13,303 nucleotides of DNA, from assembly GCA_020442965.1 (NCBI GenBank), contig JAGRJB010000027.1:1-13303 (forward strand), given 5' to 3'. This document shows, piece after piece, positions 5,648 through 13,303 of the stretch. The position numbers were made by a program, and so were the translations under genes. This DNA comes from Pseudomonadales bacterium (GTDB taxonomy: Bacteria; Pseudomonadota; Gammaproteobacteria; Steroidobacterales; Steroidobacteraceae). The notes beneath the pieces are model-generated. The model did no database searches and was not told the DNA's origin. It saw only the letters and a list, made by a program, of their open reading frames with translations. Position 1 is the stretch's first letter; each line of letters begins with the position of its first letter.

Positions 5648-7102
5648 CTAGCGAATGCCACCGACGCAGATGTACTTCAACTCAGTGAATTCGAGAATGC
5701 CGTACTTCGAGCCTTCTCGTCCGATGCCTGATTCTTTCATGCCGCCGAATGGCGCCACTTCCGTGGAGATCAGGCCGGTATTGAGACCGACGATGCCGTA
5801 CTCGATCGCTTCGGAGACGCGCCAGGAACGCGCCAGATCGCGGGTGTACACATAGGCGGCGAGGCCGAACTCGGTGTCGTTAGCCAATCGGATCGCCTCG
5901 GCTTCTGTCTTGAAGCGAAACAACGGCGCGACCGGACCAAAGGTTTCTTCGCGAGCGATCAACATCGACGCCGTGACATTGGTGAGAATGGTAGGCTCAA
6001 AAAACGTGCCGCCCAGCGCGTGACGTTTGCCGCCGAGTGCAATGGTCGCACCGGATTTTGTGGCATCCGCAATGTGCCGCTCGACTTTCGCGACCGCCGC
6101 CTCGTCGATCAGTGGCCCTTGCTCAGTGGCGCCCTGCAGACCGTCACCGATGCGCAGCTTGCCGACGGCGACCGCCAGTTTCCTGGCGAACTCGTCGTAT
6201 ACACCGTCCTGGATCAATAGACGATTCGCACACACGCAAGTCTGCCCGGTATTGCGGTACTTGCTGGCGATCGCGCCTTCCACGGCCGCGTCCAGATCGG
6301 CATCGTCGAAGACAATGAACGGCGCATTGCCGCCGAGTTCGAGCGAGACTTTTTTGACGGTCTGGGAGCATTGCGCCATCAAGAGCTTGCCGATCTCCGT
6401 TGAGCCCGTGAATGACAGCTTGCGCACCGTGGCATTTGCAGTCATCTCAGCGCCGATCGCGCGCGCGTCTCCGGTCACTACATTGAACACGCCGGCGGGG
6501 ATGCCGGCACGGAGCGCCAGTTCACCGAGCGCGAGGGCGGAATAGGGCGTCTGCAACGCAGGCTTGCAGACAAAAGTGCAACCCGCGGCGAGCGCCGGGC
6601 CCGCCTTGCGCGTGATCATCGCTGATGGGAAGTTCCAGGGCGTAATCGACGCGACGACCCCGATGGGCTGACGCACCACTAACAACCGCTTGTCTGGCTG
6701 GTGGCCGGGGATCACATCGCCATAAACGCGCTTCGCTTCCTCCGCAAACCATTCAATGAACGACGCGGCATAGGTGATCTCGCCTTTGGATTCGGCCAGC
6801 GGCTTGCCTTGCTCCGCTGTCATCAGCGTGGCGAGATCGTCCTGGTTGAGTACGATCAGTTCGTACCAGCGTCGCAGGATGTTAGCGCGCTCTTTGCCGG
6901 TCTTCACGGCCCAGGCGGGCAATGCGGCGTGTGCCGCCTGGATTGCGCGTCGCGTCTCGGCGGCGCCAAGCATCGGTACTGTGCCGAGCTGTGCACCGGT
7001 GGCGGGGTTGGTCACTGATGCGGTCTTGCCGGAGTCAGCTGTGACCCAATCCTTTCCGATCAGACAATCCGTGTGAAGTAGTGAGCTGTCTTGGAGCTTC
7101 AT
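5648..7102 (-). CDS. gabD: Succinate-semialdehyde dehydrogenase, NAD(P)-dependent
   Basis: It oxidises succinate semialdehyde to succinate, the last step of GABA breakdown, in the cytoplasm. The 484 residues follow E. coli GabD (482 aa) almost throughout: ITPWNFPSAMITRKAGPALA, PALQTPYSALALGELALRAG, RKLSFTGSTEIGK, LELGGNAPFIVFDDADLD and EVAPFGGMKESGIGREGSKY. The catalytic base is E255 (LELGG) and the nucleophile C289 (GQTCVCANR). I chose ATG 7102 because the protein then begins MKLQDSSLL, like E. coli MKLNDSNLF; a TTG at 7132 would add ten unmatched residues. The ribosome binding site is weak. It is the last gene of the - strand catabolic cluster, separated by 176 bp from the mmsA-type gene, so it may have its own promoter. 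Other aldehydes such as glutarate semialdehyde are possible substrates. Confidence 0.95.
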   Translation of the reverse strand: MKLQDSSLLHTDCLIGKDWVTADSGKTASVTNPATGAQLGTVPMLGAAETRRAIQAAHAALPAWAVKTGKERANILRRWYELIVLNQDDLATLMTAEQGKPLAESKGEITYAASFIEWFAEEAKRVYGDVIPGHQPDKRLLVVRQPIGVVASITPWNFPSAMITRKAGPALAAGCTFVCKPALQTPYSALALGELALRAGIPAGVFNVVTGDARAIGAEMTANATVRKLSFTGSTEIGKLLMAQCSQTVKKVSLELGGNAPFIVFDDADLDAAVEGAIASKYRNTGQTCVCANRLLIQDGVYDEFARKLAVAVGKLRIGDGLQGATEQGPLIDEAAVAKVERHIADATKSGATIALGGKRHALGGTFFEPTILTNVTASMLIAREETFGPVAPLFRFKTEAEAIRLANDTEFGLAAYVYTRDLARSWRVSEAIEYGIVGLNTGLISTEVAPFGGMKESGIGREGSKYGILEFTELKYICVGGIR

Positions 7103-7278
7103 AATGCAGTGTCCGCTGTTGCTGAAATCCAAAGCCGATTAGCGCACTCGACAGACAGGCTCTGCGGTGCGCATTTCGCCTACGGTGAGCATTACAAGAT
7201 ACGCAACTTGGGAATGGTCTGCAAACACGCGCAGCGTCGGGTCTGCCCCGTTCGTACCTGGGTCGTTTGATGCGGCTA
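7103..7278 (-). other. Gap between the mmsA-type gene and gabD
   Basis: This 176-bp gap is long compared with the 15 bp between the first two genes of the cluster. A TGTAAT hexamer in it (5 of 6 with the -10 consensus, - strand, about 7183-7188) lacks a credible -35. A TTG-started 65-codon frame (7139-7336) overlaps the mmsA end and has no recognisable family. No terminator hairpin is evident. A separate or additional gabD promoter is possible but not shown. Confidence 0.35.
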
Positions 7279-8808
7279 CTACTTCGACGACGGAAACGCG
7301 AACTGCGGTAGCGCCGACGACTTCGGTCTGGGCCAACGCTGAGTGATGGTCTTGCGCCGCGTATAGAAGCGCACGCCATCGGGTCCATACACACCCAGGT
7401 CACCGAACAGCGAACGCTTCCAGCCGCCGAAACTGTGGTTTGCAACCGGCACCGGCAGCGGAACATTGATGCCGACCATGCCGACCTGAACGTGATCCGA
7501 GAAATACCTGGCCGCCTCGCCGTCGCGAGTGTAGATGCAGGTGCCATTGCCATACGCATGCGCATCGACTAGATGCATGGCGTCCTGGAGCGATTCAACC
7601 CTGACGACGCACAGTACGGGACCGAAGATCTCCTCTTGGTAGATGCGCATGTCGGGTGTGACATGGTCGAACAGGCACGCGCCGAGAAAGTAGCCCGACG
7701 GGTTGTCGCCGCGCTTCTCGCGACCGTCGACCAACAAAGTGGCGCCAGCAGTGACGCCCGCAGCGACGTAGTCGAGCACCTTGTCCAGATGTTGTCGGCT
7801 GATGAGCGGGCCCATGTCGCAGCCTGGCTGACCGCCAGAACCCAGTCTCATCGAGTGAATCGATTTAGTTAGCCCGCTCGCCACTCGCTCGGCGGTTTCC
7901 TTGCCGACACAAACGGCGACCGAGATCGCCATGCATCGCTCGCCACACGAGCCGAATGCGGCACCCATGATACCGCTCACGACCAATTCGATGTCTGCAT
8001 CCGGCATGATCACCGCGTGATTCTTCGCACCGCCCAGTGCCTGTATGCGCTTGCCAGCGTGCGTGCCGCTGCGATACACCTGCTCTGCAAGCGGCGTGGA
8101 TCCGACGAAACTTACGGCTGCGACGCGCGGATCCTCGAGTAGCGCAGTCGCAGCTTCCGAATCACCGTTGACGACATTGAAAACGCCCGCCGGTAGTGCG
8201 GCCTCATCAAACAGCTCTGCCAGCATGAGGCTGGCGCTCGGATCCTTCTCCGAGGGCTTGAGCACGAAGGTATTGCCGCAGGCGATGGCAATGGGATACA
8301 TCCACATTGGAACCATGGCTGGGAAGTTGAAGGGTGTAATTCCGGCCACCACGCCGAGCGCTTGAAACTCCGACCACGTGTCGATGCCGGCGCCCGCGTT
8401 CTTTGAGTAGTCGCCCTTGAGCAGTTCCGCGATTCCGCAAGCGTAGTCGACGATCTCGAGACCGCGCTGGAACTCGCCTGCGGCATCAGCGAGCAACTTG
8501 CCATGTTCTTCGCTGATCGCAGCGGCGAACGCGTCGGCCCGCAATGCGAGCAGTCTACGGTAAGTGACAAAAATCTCGGCTCGCTTGTTAGGCGGCGTGT
8601 TGCGCCAATCGGGATAGGCTCTTGCCGCGGCGGTCACGGCCGTCGCCACGATCTCCTTCGAGGCCAATGAAACACGGCGAACGATCGCGCCTTGTGCAGG
8701 GTTGAATACCGGTGCCGTCCGCAGCTTCGGGTCGTGAATCATCTGACCGGCGATACGATGACCCAGTACGGGTTGCGGCGATTTCAACGATTCTGCCAAG
8801 CGGGCCAT
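7279..8808 (-). CDS. mmsA: CoA-acylating (methyl)malonate-semialdehyde dehydrogenase
   Basis: This 509-residue ALDH6-family enzyme converts malonate semialdehyde plus CoA and NAD to acetyl-CoA and CO2, or methylmalonate semialdehyde to propionyl-CoA. Family marks are ITPFNFPAMVPMWMYPIAIA, FVLKPSEKDP, the segment QALGGAKNHAVIMPDAD in place of the usual catalytic-Glu motif of other aldehyde dehydrogenases, and the nucleophile C292 (GERCMA). An extra Cys at 288 (GSCGERC) sits where Ala is common. The C-terminus ends normally after TITQRWP with a short tail and tandem TAG stops. It starts 15 bp after the transaminase stop, so the two are one transcription unit. Beside a beta-alanine:pyruvate transaminase it is best read as malonate-semialdehyde dehydrogenase, the role called BauC in Pseudomonas (inferred from context). 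Confidence 0.93.
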   Translation of the reverse strand: MARLAESLKSPQPVLGHRIAGQMIHDPKLRTAPVFNPAQGAIVRRVSLASKEIVATAVTAAARAYPDWRNTPPNKRAEIFVTYRRLLALRADAFAAAISEEHGKLLADAAGEFQRGLEIVDYACGIAELLKGDYSKNAGAGIDTWSEFQALGVVAGITPFNFPAMVPMWMYPIAIACGNTFVLKPSEKDPSASLMLAELFDEAALPAGVFNVVNGDSEAATALLEDPRVAAVSFVGSTPLAEQVYRSGTHAGKRIQALGGAKNHAVIMPDADIELVVSGIMGAAFGSCGERCMAISVAVCVGKETAERVASGLTKSIHSMRLGSGGQPGCDMGPLISRQHLDKVLDYVAAGVTAGATLLVDGREKRGDNPSGYFLGACLFDHVTPDMRIYQEEIFGPVLCVVRVESLQDAMHLVDAHAYGNGTCIYTRDGEAARYFSDHVQVGMVGINVPLPVPVANHSFGGWKRSLFGDLGVYGPDGVRFYTRRKTITQRWPRPKSSALPQFAFPSSK

Positions 8809-8823
8809 TCAGTACTTCACAGT

Positions 8824-10164
8824 CTAGTTGAGCAAGTCCAACGTGCGGCGAACGGCCGCGAACGCTGCATGCAGATGTTCCGGTTGAGCATTGAGAAACG
8901 GCGCGAACTGGAGCGTGTCCATCGAGTTGCGAACGACGAGTCGTTCGTCGTGAAAGAGCTTCTTGTGAGCCTGCAGTCCGCGCGCGCCGGGTGCGTCCTG
9001 ACGTGCCTTCAGATCAATTCCGCCCATCAGCCCGAAGTTGCGCACGTCCTGAACGAGGGGATGGTCCGCTAGTAAGTGGATGCCATCCTCGAATGTCTTC
9101 TCCAGTTCGCGCGCTACACGGAATGTTGCCTCGGCTTCATAGACTTCCAATGTCGCGAGGCCAGCCGCGGCCGCCAAGGGGTGACCCGAATAGGTGTAGC
9201 CGTGAAACAGCTCAATGCTATGGTCGTCTGCGTGCATGAAAGCATCGTAGATGAAGTCCTTGACCAGCACTGCCCCCATCGGAACCGCACCATTCGTCAG
9301 GCCTTTCGCCGCGGTGATAATATCCGGCGAGACTGCGAATCGATCCGCGGCAAAGGGTGCGCCGACGCGACCAAACCCGGTAATCACCTCATCGAAAATC
9401 AGCAAGATGCCATGCTGGGTGCAGTTCGCGCGCAGCCGTTCAAGATAGCCTTTTGGCGGCGGTAGAATGCCGGTGGAGCCGGCGACAGGCTCCACGATCA
9501 CGGCTGCGATCGTCTCGGCGCCATGCAGCGCCACGAGCCGGTTGAGATCGTCGGCCAGGTGATCGCCCCAGGTAGGCTGACCCTTGGAGAAGGCATTCCG
9601 CTCAAGACTATAGGTATGGCACAGATGAGCAACGCTAGGTAGTAGGTTGCCGCTGAACGCGCGCCTGTTGGGCGCGATACCGCCGACAGAAATGCCGCCA
9701 AAATTCACGCCGTGGTAGCCCCGCTCGCGTCCTATCAGCCGGGTGCGGGCAGCATCGCCCTTGGCGCGGTGGTAAGCGAGCGCGATCTTGAGAGCGGTGT
9801 CTACGGATTCCGAGCCGGAGTTGGTGAAGAAGCAGTTAGTGAACCCGGTGGGTGCCAACGCAACGAGCTTCTGAGCGAGCAGGGGTGCCCGGTCATTGGT
9901 CATCTGGAAGGTCATGTTGCAGTCGAGTGTGCTGGCCTGCTTCTGGATAGCCTCGACAATGCGCGGGTGGCAATGCCCGAGGCCGGAGGTCCACAGGCCG
10001 GAAAACAGGTCGTACAAACGTCGTCCGTCGGCGTCTACATAATGATGTTGTGAGCCTGCAACGATGGTGCGCGGCGCGCGATAAAAGTCTCGATTCGCCG
10101 TGAAGGGCATCCAGTAAGCACCGCCGTGAGTGCGACGCGCCGGCGGCTCGGTATTGGTGGGCAT
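8824..10164 (-). CDS. bauA: Omega-amino acid (beta-alanine):pyruvate transaminase
   Basis: This class III PLP aminotransferase of 446 residues moves the amino group of beta-alanine, and usually other omega-amines, to pyruvate, giving malonate semialdehyde and L-alanine. Diagnostic stretches are AYWMPFTANRDFY at the N-terminus, typical of omega-amino acid:pyruvate transaminases, and FFTNSGSESVDTALKIALAY for PLP phosphate binding. VEPVAGSTGILPPPKGYL and D258 in IFDEVITGFGR (pyridine-nitrogen contact) follow, and the Schiff-base lysine is K287 (ITAAKGLTNGAVPMGAV). It is the first gene of the - strand cluster and is followed directly by the malonate-semialdehyde dehydrogenase. A PuuR-like repressor is divergent upstream, with a palindrome in the 125-bp gap. 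The ATG at 10164 gives the usual family length; its ribosome binding site is weak. GABA or putrescine-derived substrates are possible. Confidence 0.93.
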   Translation of the reverse strand: MPTNTEPPARRTHGGAYWMPFTANRDFYRAPRTIVAGSQHHYVDADGRRLYDLFSGLWTSGLGHCHPRIVEAIQKQASTLDCNMTFQMTNDRAPLLAQKLVALAPTGFTNCFFTNSGSESVDTALKIALAYHRAKGDAARTRLIGRERGYHGVNFGGISVGGIAPNRRAFSGNLLPSVAHLCHTYSLERNAFSKGQPTWGDHLADDLNRLVALHGAETIAAVIVEPVAGSTGILPPPKGYLERLRANCTQHGILLIFDEVITGFGRVGAPFAADRFAVSPDIITAAKGLTNGAVPMGAVLVKDFIYDAFMHADDHSIELFHGYTYSGHPLAAAAGLATLEVYEAEATFRVARELEKTFEDGIHLLADHPLVQDVRNFGLMGGIDLKARQDAPGARGLQAHKKLFHDERLVVRNSMDTLQFAPFLNAQPEHLHAAFAAVRRTLDLLN

Positions 10165-10226
10165 CCGGGTAGCCTAGTTAGATGACGCGGCGTTAAGCAA
10201 GTCTTTGCGGCGTGTTGTCCAAGCCA

Positions 10227-10255
10227 TTGATTAATAATGTTTGCCGGGCTAGAGT
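10227..10255 (+). promoter_or_regulatory. Possible sigma70 promoter of the puuR-like gene
   Basis: TTGATT (10227-10232) and TAGAGT (10250-10255) are separated by 17 bp, and each matches consensus at 4 of 6 positions. The predicted start, near 10262, falls inside the palindrome at 10256-10271, so a bound repressor would block it. This is a moderate match only. The leftward promoter of the transaminase operon must lie in the same 125-bp interval but I could not define it. Confidence 0.4.
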
Positions 10256-10271
10256 GTTTAGCATACTAAAC
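10256..10271. promoter_or_regulatory. 16-bp palindrome, likely operator of the PuuR-like repressor
   Basis: GTTTAGCATACTAAAC has six-base perfect arms (GTTTAG/CTAAAC) around an almost symmetric CATA centre. It lies between the divergent transaminase and repressor genes, 18 bp before the repressor ATG. Position and symmetry fit a binding site for a dimeric HTH repressor that controls itself and the catabolic operon. Binding is inferred, and the sequence is not claimed to match the known E. coli PuuR site. Confidence 0.5.
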
Positions 10272-10289
10272 GATCGGCGAGCGGGCCCC

Positions 10290-10838
10290 ATGCAACAATC
10301 AATTGGCGATCGTCTGCGCGCAGTACGCATCTCATTGAACTTGTCGCAACGTGCGCTGGCGCGTGCCGGTGGAGTGGCCAATGCGACCATCTCGCAGATT
10401 GAAGCGGGCGTACTGAATCCGACGGTGAGCATGCTGAAGCGGATTCTGGACGCCGTGCCAATCAGCCTCAGCGAGTTCTTTGCCGATGAGTTTCAGCCGC
10501 GCGAACAAATATTCTTTTCAGCGACTGAGCTGGCCGAAATAGGCGACGGCGGTGTGTCCTACCGACAGGTCGGGCGACACCTCGCTGGACGCGCGATCCA
10601 GTTGTTGCACGAGTGCTATCAACCCGGAGCAACGACCGGTCGGCATGCGCTGGTTCATCAAGGCGAGGAGTGCGGAATCATTCTGGAAGGCCAACTGGAG
10701 GTTACCGTTGGCAACGACGTGCGCGAGCTTCGCACAGGCGATGCCTACTATTTTCGCAGCACGGAACCGCATCGTTTTCGCAACACGGGGCGCGGAGTCT
10801 GCAGGCTTGTTACTGCGTGCACGCCGCCGACGTTTTGA
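10290..10838 (+). CDS. puuR: PuuR-like transcriptional repressor (XRE HTH plus cupin)
   Basis: This 182-residue regulator has a Cro/CI-type helix-turn-helix at residues about 5-60 (LRAVRISLNLSQRALARAGG, VANATISQIEAG) and a C-terminal cupin at about 105-180. Like E. coli PuuR (185 aa), the repressor of putrescine utilisation, it has ISLSEFFADE after the HTH, CYQPGATTGRHALVHQGEE at the cupin entrance, and GIILEGQLEVTV, GDAYYF and the closing TACTPPTF. I use ATG 10290 because the HTH begins at once; a GTG at 10212 would add 26 residues and overlap the promoter and palindrome. It is divergent from the beta-alanine transaminase operon, so it probably represses that operon and is relieved by a polyamine-pathway or omega-amino acid ligand (inferred). 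It converges with the Lrp-type gene, with 25 bp between stops. Confidence 0.88.
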   Translation: MQQSIGDRLRAVRISLNLSQRALARAGGVANATISQIEAGVLNPTVSMLKRILDAVPISLSEFFADEFQPREQIFFSATELAEIGDGGVSYRQVGRHLAGRAIQLLHECYQPGATTGRHALVHQGEECGIILEGQLEVTVGNDVRELRTGDAYYFRSTEPHRFRNTGRGVCRLVTACTPPTF

Positions 10839-10863
10839 TCACGCAGTGCAGAGCGACGCGGAT

Positions 10864-11337
10864 CTACTTGGCGGTGTCGATTGGAACGAAGCTCGTTTCT
10901 TTTATTTCTTCCATGACGACGTAGCTGTGCGATTCGGCCGGAACCGCCAGCTTGGCGAGGATGCTCGCGAGGAGACTGCGATACTCAGACATCGCATGCA
11001 GCCGCGCTTTCACCAGGTAGTCGAAGCCGCCGGCGATGAGATGGCACTCCATCACCTCGGGTATGGCGAGCAGCTCTTGGCGCGCACGCTTGAACACATC
11101 ACCGGATTTCTGCGACAGCGTGATCTCGACGAACACCAGGATCGCCTTGCCGAGTGCCTGCGGATTCACCCGGGCGTGGTAGCCGGTAATGACGCCGTTG
11201 CGCTCCAGGCGCTTGACGCGCTCGGCACACGGCGACGTGGACAGGCCGATCCGTTCCCCGAGTTCGGTCATCGAGATGCGGCCCTCGCGCTGCAGAATGT
11301 CGAGGATCTTGCGGTCGGTGCGGTCGAGCTCAGGCAT
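10864..11337 (-). CDS. dadR: Lrp/AsnC-family regulator of D-alanine catabolism
   Basis: This is a 157-residue Lrp/AsnC protein. An N-terminal winged HTH (LDRTDRKILDILQREGRISM, ELGERIGLSTSPCAERVKRL) is joined to an AsnC ligand-binding/oligomerisation domain (about 70-145: GKAILVFVEITLSQ, PEVMECHLIAGGFDYLVKAR). GVITGYHARVNPQALG is a hallmark of the Lrp branch. The gene is divergent from dadA with 129 bp between starts, the arrangement of dadR in Pseudomonas. There DadR activates dadAX in response to alanine. Two Lrp-like boxes lie in the shared region. ATG 11337 gives the normal family length. It could also be a more general Lrp paralogue; the local role is inferred from position. Confidence 0.9.
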   Translation of the reverse strand: MPELDRTDRKILDILQREGRISMTELGERIGLSTSPCAERVKRLERNGVITGYHARVNPQALGKAILVFVEITLSQKSGDVFKRARQELLAIPEVMECHLIAGGFDYLVKARLHAMSEYRSLLASILAKLAVPAESHSYVVMEEIKETSFVPIDTAK

Positions 11338-11371
11338 TTCTTCGGCGGTCCCAGTAGTGGCGAGGCGGTTG

Positions 11372-11417
11372 CAGCAATTATTCTTGTTTTACCCTGCCAG
11401 TTCAGCAATTTCTGTTG
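11372..11417. promoter_or_regulatory. Two Lrp-like binding boxes, 31 bp apart
   Basis: The 15-mers CAGCAATTATTCTTG (11372-11386) and CAGCAATTTCTGTTG (11403-11417) share 12 of 15 bases. They start exactly 31 bp apart, three helical turns. Compared with the E. coli Lrp consensus YAGHAWATTWTDCTR as I recall it, they match at 11 and 12 positions by hand count. They lie between dadR and dadA, where an Lrp octamer could bind cooperatively on one DNA face and control both genes. Binding is inferred. Confidence 0.55.
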
Positions 11418-11466
11418 AGTCAGGTCGATTAGTTTGCGTGGATCATTGGCGGTTCGTTGGGTTTAC

Positions 11467-12777
11467 ATGAAAGTCATCGTTCTGGGCGGTGGCGTGATCG
11501 GCGTCACCACGGCGTATTACTTGGCCAGTGCGGGTGCCGAGGTGTTGGTTGTCGAACGGCAGCCCGGTGTAGCGCTTGAAGCCAGCTTCGCCAACGCCGG
11601 ACAAGTGTCGCCCGGCTACTCGACCCCGTGGGCGGCGCCGGACATTCCGATTAAAGCGCTGAAATGGCTATTCCTGCGCCATGCGCCGCTCGCGGTGCGT
11701 CCTGACGGCAGCCTGTTTCAGCTGCAATGGCTGGCATCGATGCTGCGGAACTGCACGGCGCGGCGCTACGCGGTCAACAAGGAGCGGATGATGCGGGTCG
11801 CCGAGTACAGCCGGCACTGTCTGCAGCAGTTGCGCGCCGATATCAGCATCACATACGAGGAGCGCACGGCGGGTACGCTGCAGCTCTTCCGGTCTCAGGC
11901 ACAGCTCGACAGCGTCGCGCGCGATGTCGAGGTGCTGCGCGAGTGCGGCGTGCCGTTCGAGTTGCTGGATCGAGCCGGCCTTGTGCGCGTCGAGCCCGGC
12001 CTGGCACAGGCCCGCATCGTGCTGATGGGTGGCCTGCGGCTGCCGAACGACGAAACCGGGGACTGCTACCTTTTCACCACGCGGTTGGCCGAACGCGCTC
12101 GCGCCCTCGGTGTGGTGTTCCGCCACGGCGTTGCGGTGCGCCGTCTGCGCCAGGACGCGGGGAAAATCGACGCGGTCGAGCTCGATACGCCAGAAGGTGA
12201 ACTGTTGCGCGCGGACTGCTATGTGCTCGCCTGCGGTAGTTATACGCGTGCCCTGTTGCAACCGCTCGGTCTGCGAATTCCAGTGTATCCCGTCAAGGGC
12301 TACTCACTGACCATTCCGATGCATGACGAGTCACGCGCGCCCGTGTCGACCGTGCTCGACGAGACCTACAAGGTCGCGCTGACGCGCTTTGAGCGGCGCA
12401 TCCGCGTCGGCGGCATGGCCGAACTCGCGGGTTTCGACCTGCGGCTCGGCGCACGACGTCGCGCGACACTCGAAAAGGTGACCGATGAGCTGTTCCCGGG
12501 CAACGATCTGGCGGCGGCGGAGTTCTGGGCCGGGCTGCGACCCATGACGCCGGACGGCACGCCGATCATCGGCGCGACGCACTGCGACAACCTGTTCCTC
12601 AACACGGGTCACGGGACACTCGGCTGGACGATGGGCTGCGGGTCGGGCAAGTTGTTAGCCGATCTGATCACCGGTCGCCGTCCCGCCATCGATGTGGCTG
12701 GACTCGCACTCAGTCGCTACCCGTCAGCGCGCAGTGGGCGCCGTTTGGCCGCGCCGTCGTTGCAGGCGCCGGCATGA
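11467..12777 (+). CDS. dadA: D-amino acid dehydrogenase (FAD)
   Basis: It oxidises D-alanine and other D-amino acids to the 2-oxo acid plus ammonia, passing electrons from FAD to the respiratory quinone pool at the inner membrane. The 436 residues follow E. coli DadA (432 aa) closely. They show an N-terminal Rossmann glycine motif ([17 protein letters not shown]), [60 protein letters not shown] and the C-terminal FAD segment [17 protein letters not shown] use ATG 11467, where the family start MKVIVLGGG begins; a GTG at 11434 would add 11 unrelated residues. The ribosome binding site is weak. It is divergent from the Lrp/DadR regulator and overlaps the racemase gene by 4 bp (ATGA), so dadA and dadX are translationally coupled. 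Confidence 0.96.
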   Translation: MKVIVLGGGVIGVTTAYYLASAGAEVLVVERQPGVALEASFANAGQVSPGYSTPWAAPDIPIKALKWLFLRHAPLAVRPDGSLFQLQWLASMLRNCTARRYAVNKERMMRVAEYSRHCLQQLRADISITYEERTAGTLQLFRSQAQLDSVARDVEVLRECGVPFELLDRAGLVRVEPGLAQARIVLMGGLRLPNDETGDCYLFTTRLAERARALGVVFRHGVAVRRLRQDAGKIDAVELDTPEGELLRADCYVLACGSYTRALLQPLGLRIPVYPVKGYSLTIPMHDESRAPVSTVLDETYKVALTRFERRIRVGGMAELAGFDLRLGARRRATLEKVTDELFPGNDLAAAEFWAGLRPMTPDGTPIIGATHCDNLFLNTGHGTLGWTMGCGSGKLLADLITGRRPAIDVAGLALSRYPSARSGRRLAAPSLQAPA

Positions 12778-13303
12778 GTCGACCGTCTTGCGCCCGCATC
12801 GATCTCGACGCCCTGCGACGCAACTATCTGGCGGCCAGGCGCCTGCATGGCGGACGAGCTGTGGCTGTGTTGAAAGCGAACGCGTACGGTCACGGTGCAG
12901 TCGAATGCGCCCGCGCTCTCGAGTCCGTCAGCGACGCGTTCGGCGTCGCCTTCGTCGCGGAGGCACAGGAGCTGTGCGTAGCGGGTATTCGCAAGCCGAT
13001 TCTGGTGCTGGAAGGCGCGTTCAACGCGACCGAGCTCGAGCGCGCGCATCAGCTTGGACTGTGGCTCGTCGTCCATCAAGAAGAACAATTGCGGATGATC
13101 GAGCGAGCGCCGACTGACTGCACGCGGCTCAATGTCTGGTTGAAGATCGACAGCGGAATGCGGCGTGCCGGTGTGCCGCTCGGGCAGGTCAGAGACTTCC
13201 ACGCACGTTTGCTGGCGACCGACCGGGTCGCATCGATTACGTTGATGAGCCATCTGGCGCGGGCCGACGAACCACGTGTCGAGGCGACACGGCTGCAGAT
13301 CGA
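12774..13303 (+). CDS. dadX: Alanine racemase, catabolic type (3' end outside window)
   Basis: The first 176 codons of a fold-III PLP alanine racemase are visible, about half of the usual length of roughly 360 residues. K34 in [11 protein letters not shown] is the PLP lysine. [34 protein letters not shown] and [10 protein letters not shown] are further family motifs. The ATG overlaps the dadA TGA as ATGA, so it belongs to the dadA operon. There it would supply D-alanine for DadA from L-alanine. This context favours the catabolic DadX over the biosynthetic Alr, although both have the same fold. The frame is still open at the window end. Confidence 0.94.
   Translation, partial: MSRPSCARIDLDALRRNYLAARRLHGGRAVAVLKANAYGHGAVECARALESVSDAFGVAFVAEAQELCVAGIRKPILVLEGAFNATELERAHQLGLWLVVHQEEQLRMIERAPTDCTRLNVWLKIDSGMRRAGVPLGQVRDFHARLLATDRVASITLMSHLARADEPRVEATRLQI

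Noticed and set aside
7139..7336. 65-codon frame between mmsA and gabD as a small gene
   Set aside because: It has a TTG start inside the mmsA coding end, no ribosome binding site and no recognisable family; retained only as part of the gap note.
10552..11418. 288-codon open frame on + across the puuR and dadR genes
   Set aside because: It overlaps two recognised regulators in other frames and its translation has no domain pattern, so it is a shadow frame.

Overview
The window is a GC-rich (roughly 60 %) bacterial chromosomal segment. GabD, PuuR and the dadR-dadA-dadX layout all look gammaproteobacterial, and the lipobox lipoproteins and OmpA-type protein indicate a Gram-negative envelope. 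The mix suggests a Nevskiales/Steroidobacter/Xanthomonadales-like lineage, but that placement is inference. Both window edges cut through genes. I saw no tRNA, rRNA, CRISPR array, insertion sequence or phage gene.

Region A (1-1436), signalling. The C-terminal ATP-binding end of a NarX/DegS-type (HisKA_3) sensor kinase on + runs into, and overlaps tail-to-tail with, a stand-alone receiver protein on -. A NarL/LuxR-type response regulator lies just upstream of that receiver in the same - operon.

Region B (1437-2048), about 610 bp without a convincing gene. It contains a clear intrinsic terminator that reads on the - strand although no - strand gene lies upstream of it. This points to a small RNA or a leader/attenuator for the response-regulator operon.

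Region C (2049-5520), cell envelope. A small DUF4398-type lipoprotein is followed 15 bp later by a DUF4398-OmpA lipoprotein. Next come a second receiver-only regulator behind a good sigma70 promoter, an uncharacterised probable outer-membrane beta-barrel protein, and, convergent to it, a PRC-barrel protein. A strong GC-rich hairpin separates the two convergent genes.

Region D (5648-10838), beta-alanine/GABA catabolism. A - strand cluster encodes an omega-amino acid:pyruvate transaminase (BauA type), a CoA-acylating (methyl)malonate-semialdehyde dehydrogenase (MmsA/BauC type) and an NAD(P)-dependent succinate-semialdehyde dehydrogenase (GabD). A PuuR-like repressor is divergent from it, with a 16-bp palindrome between them.

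Region E (10864-13303), alanine catabolism. An Lrp/DadR-type regulator is divergent from dadA (D-amino acid dehydrogenase), which overlaps dadX (alanine racemase, cut by the window end) by 4 bp. Two Lrp-consensus-like boxes sit exactly 31 bp apart between dadR and dadA.

Regions D and E make biochemical sense together. BauA consumes pyruvate and makes L-alanine. DadX and DadA turn L-alanine back into pyruvate plus ammonia, which would close an amino-group cycle for beta-alanine or polyamine breakdown.
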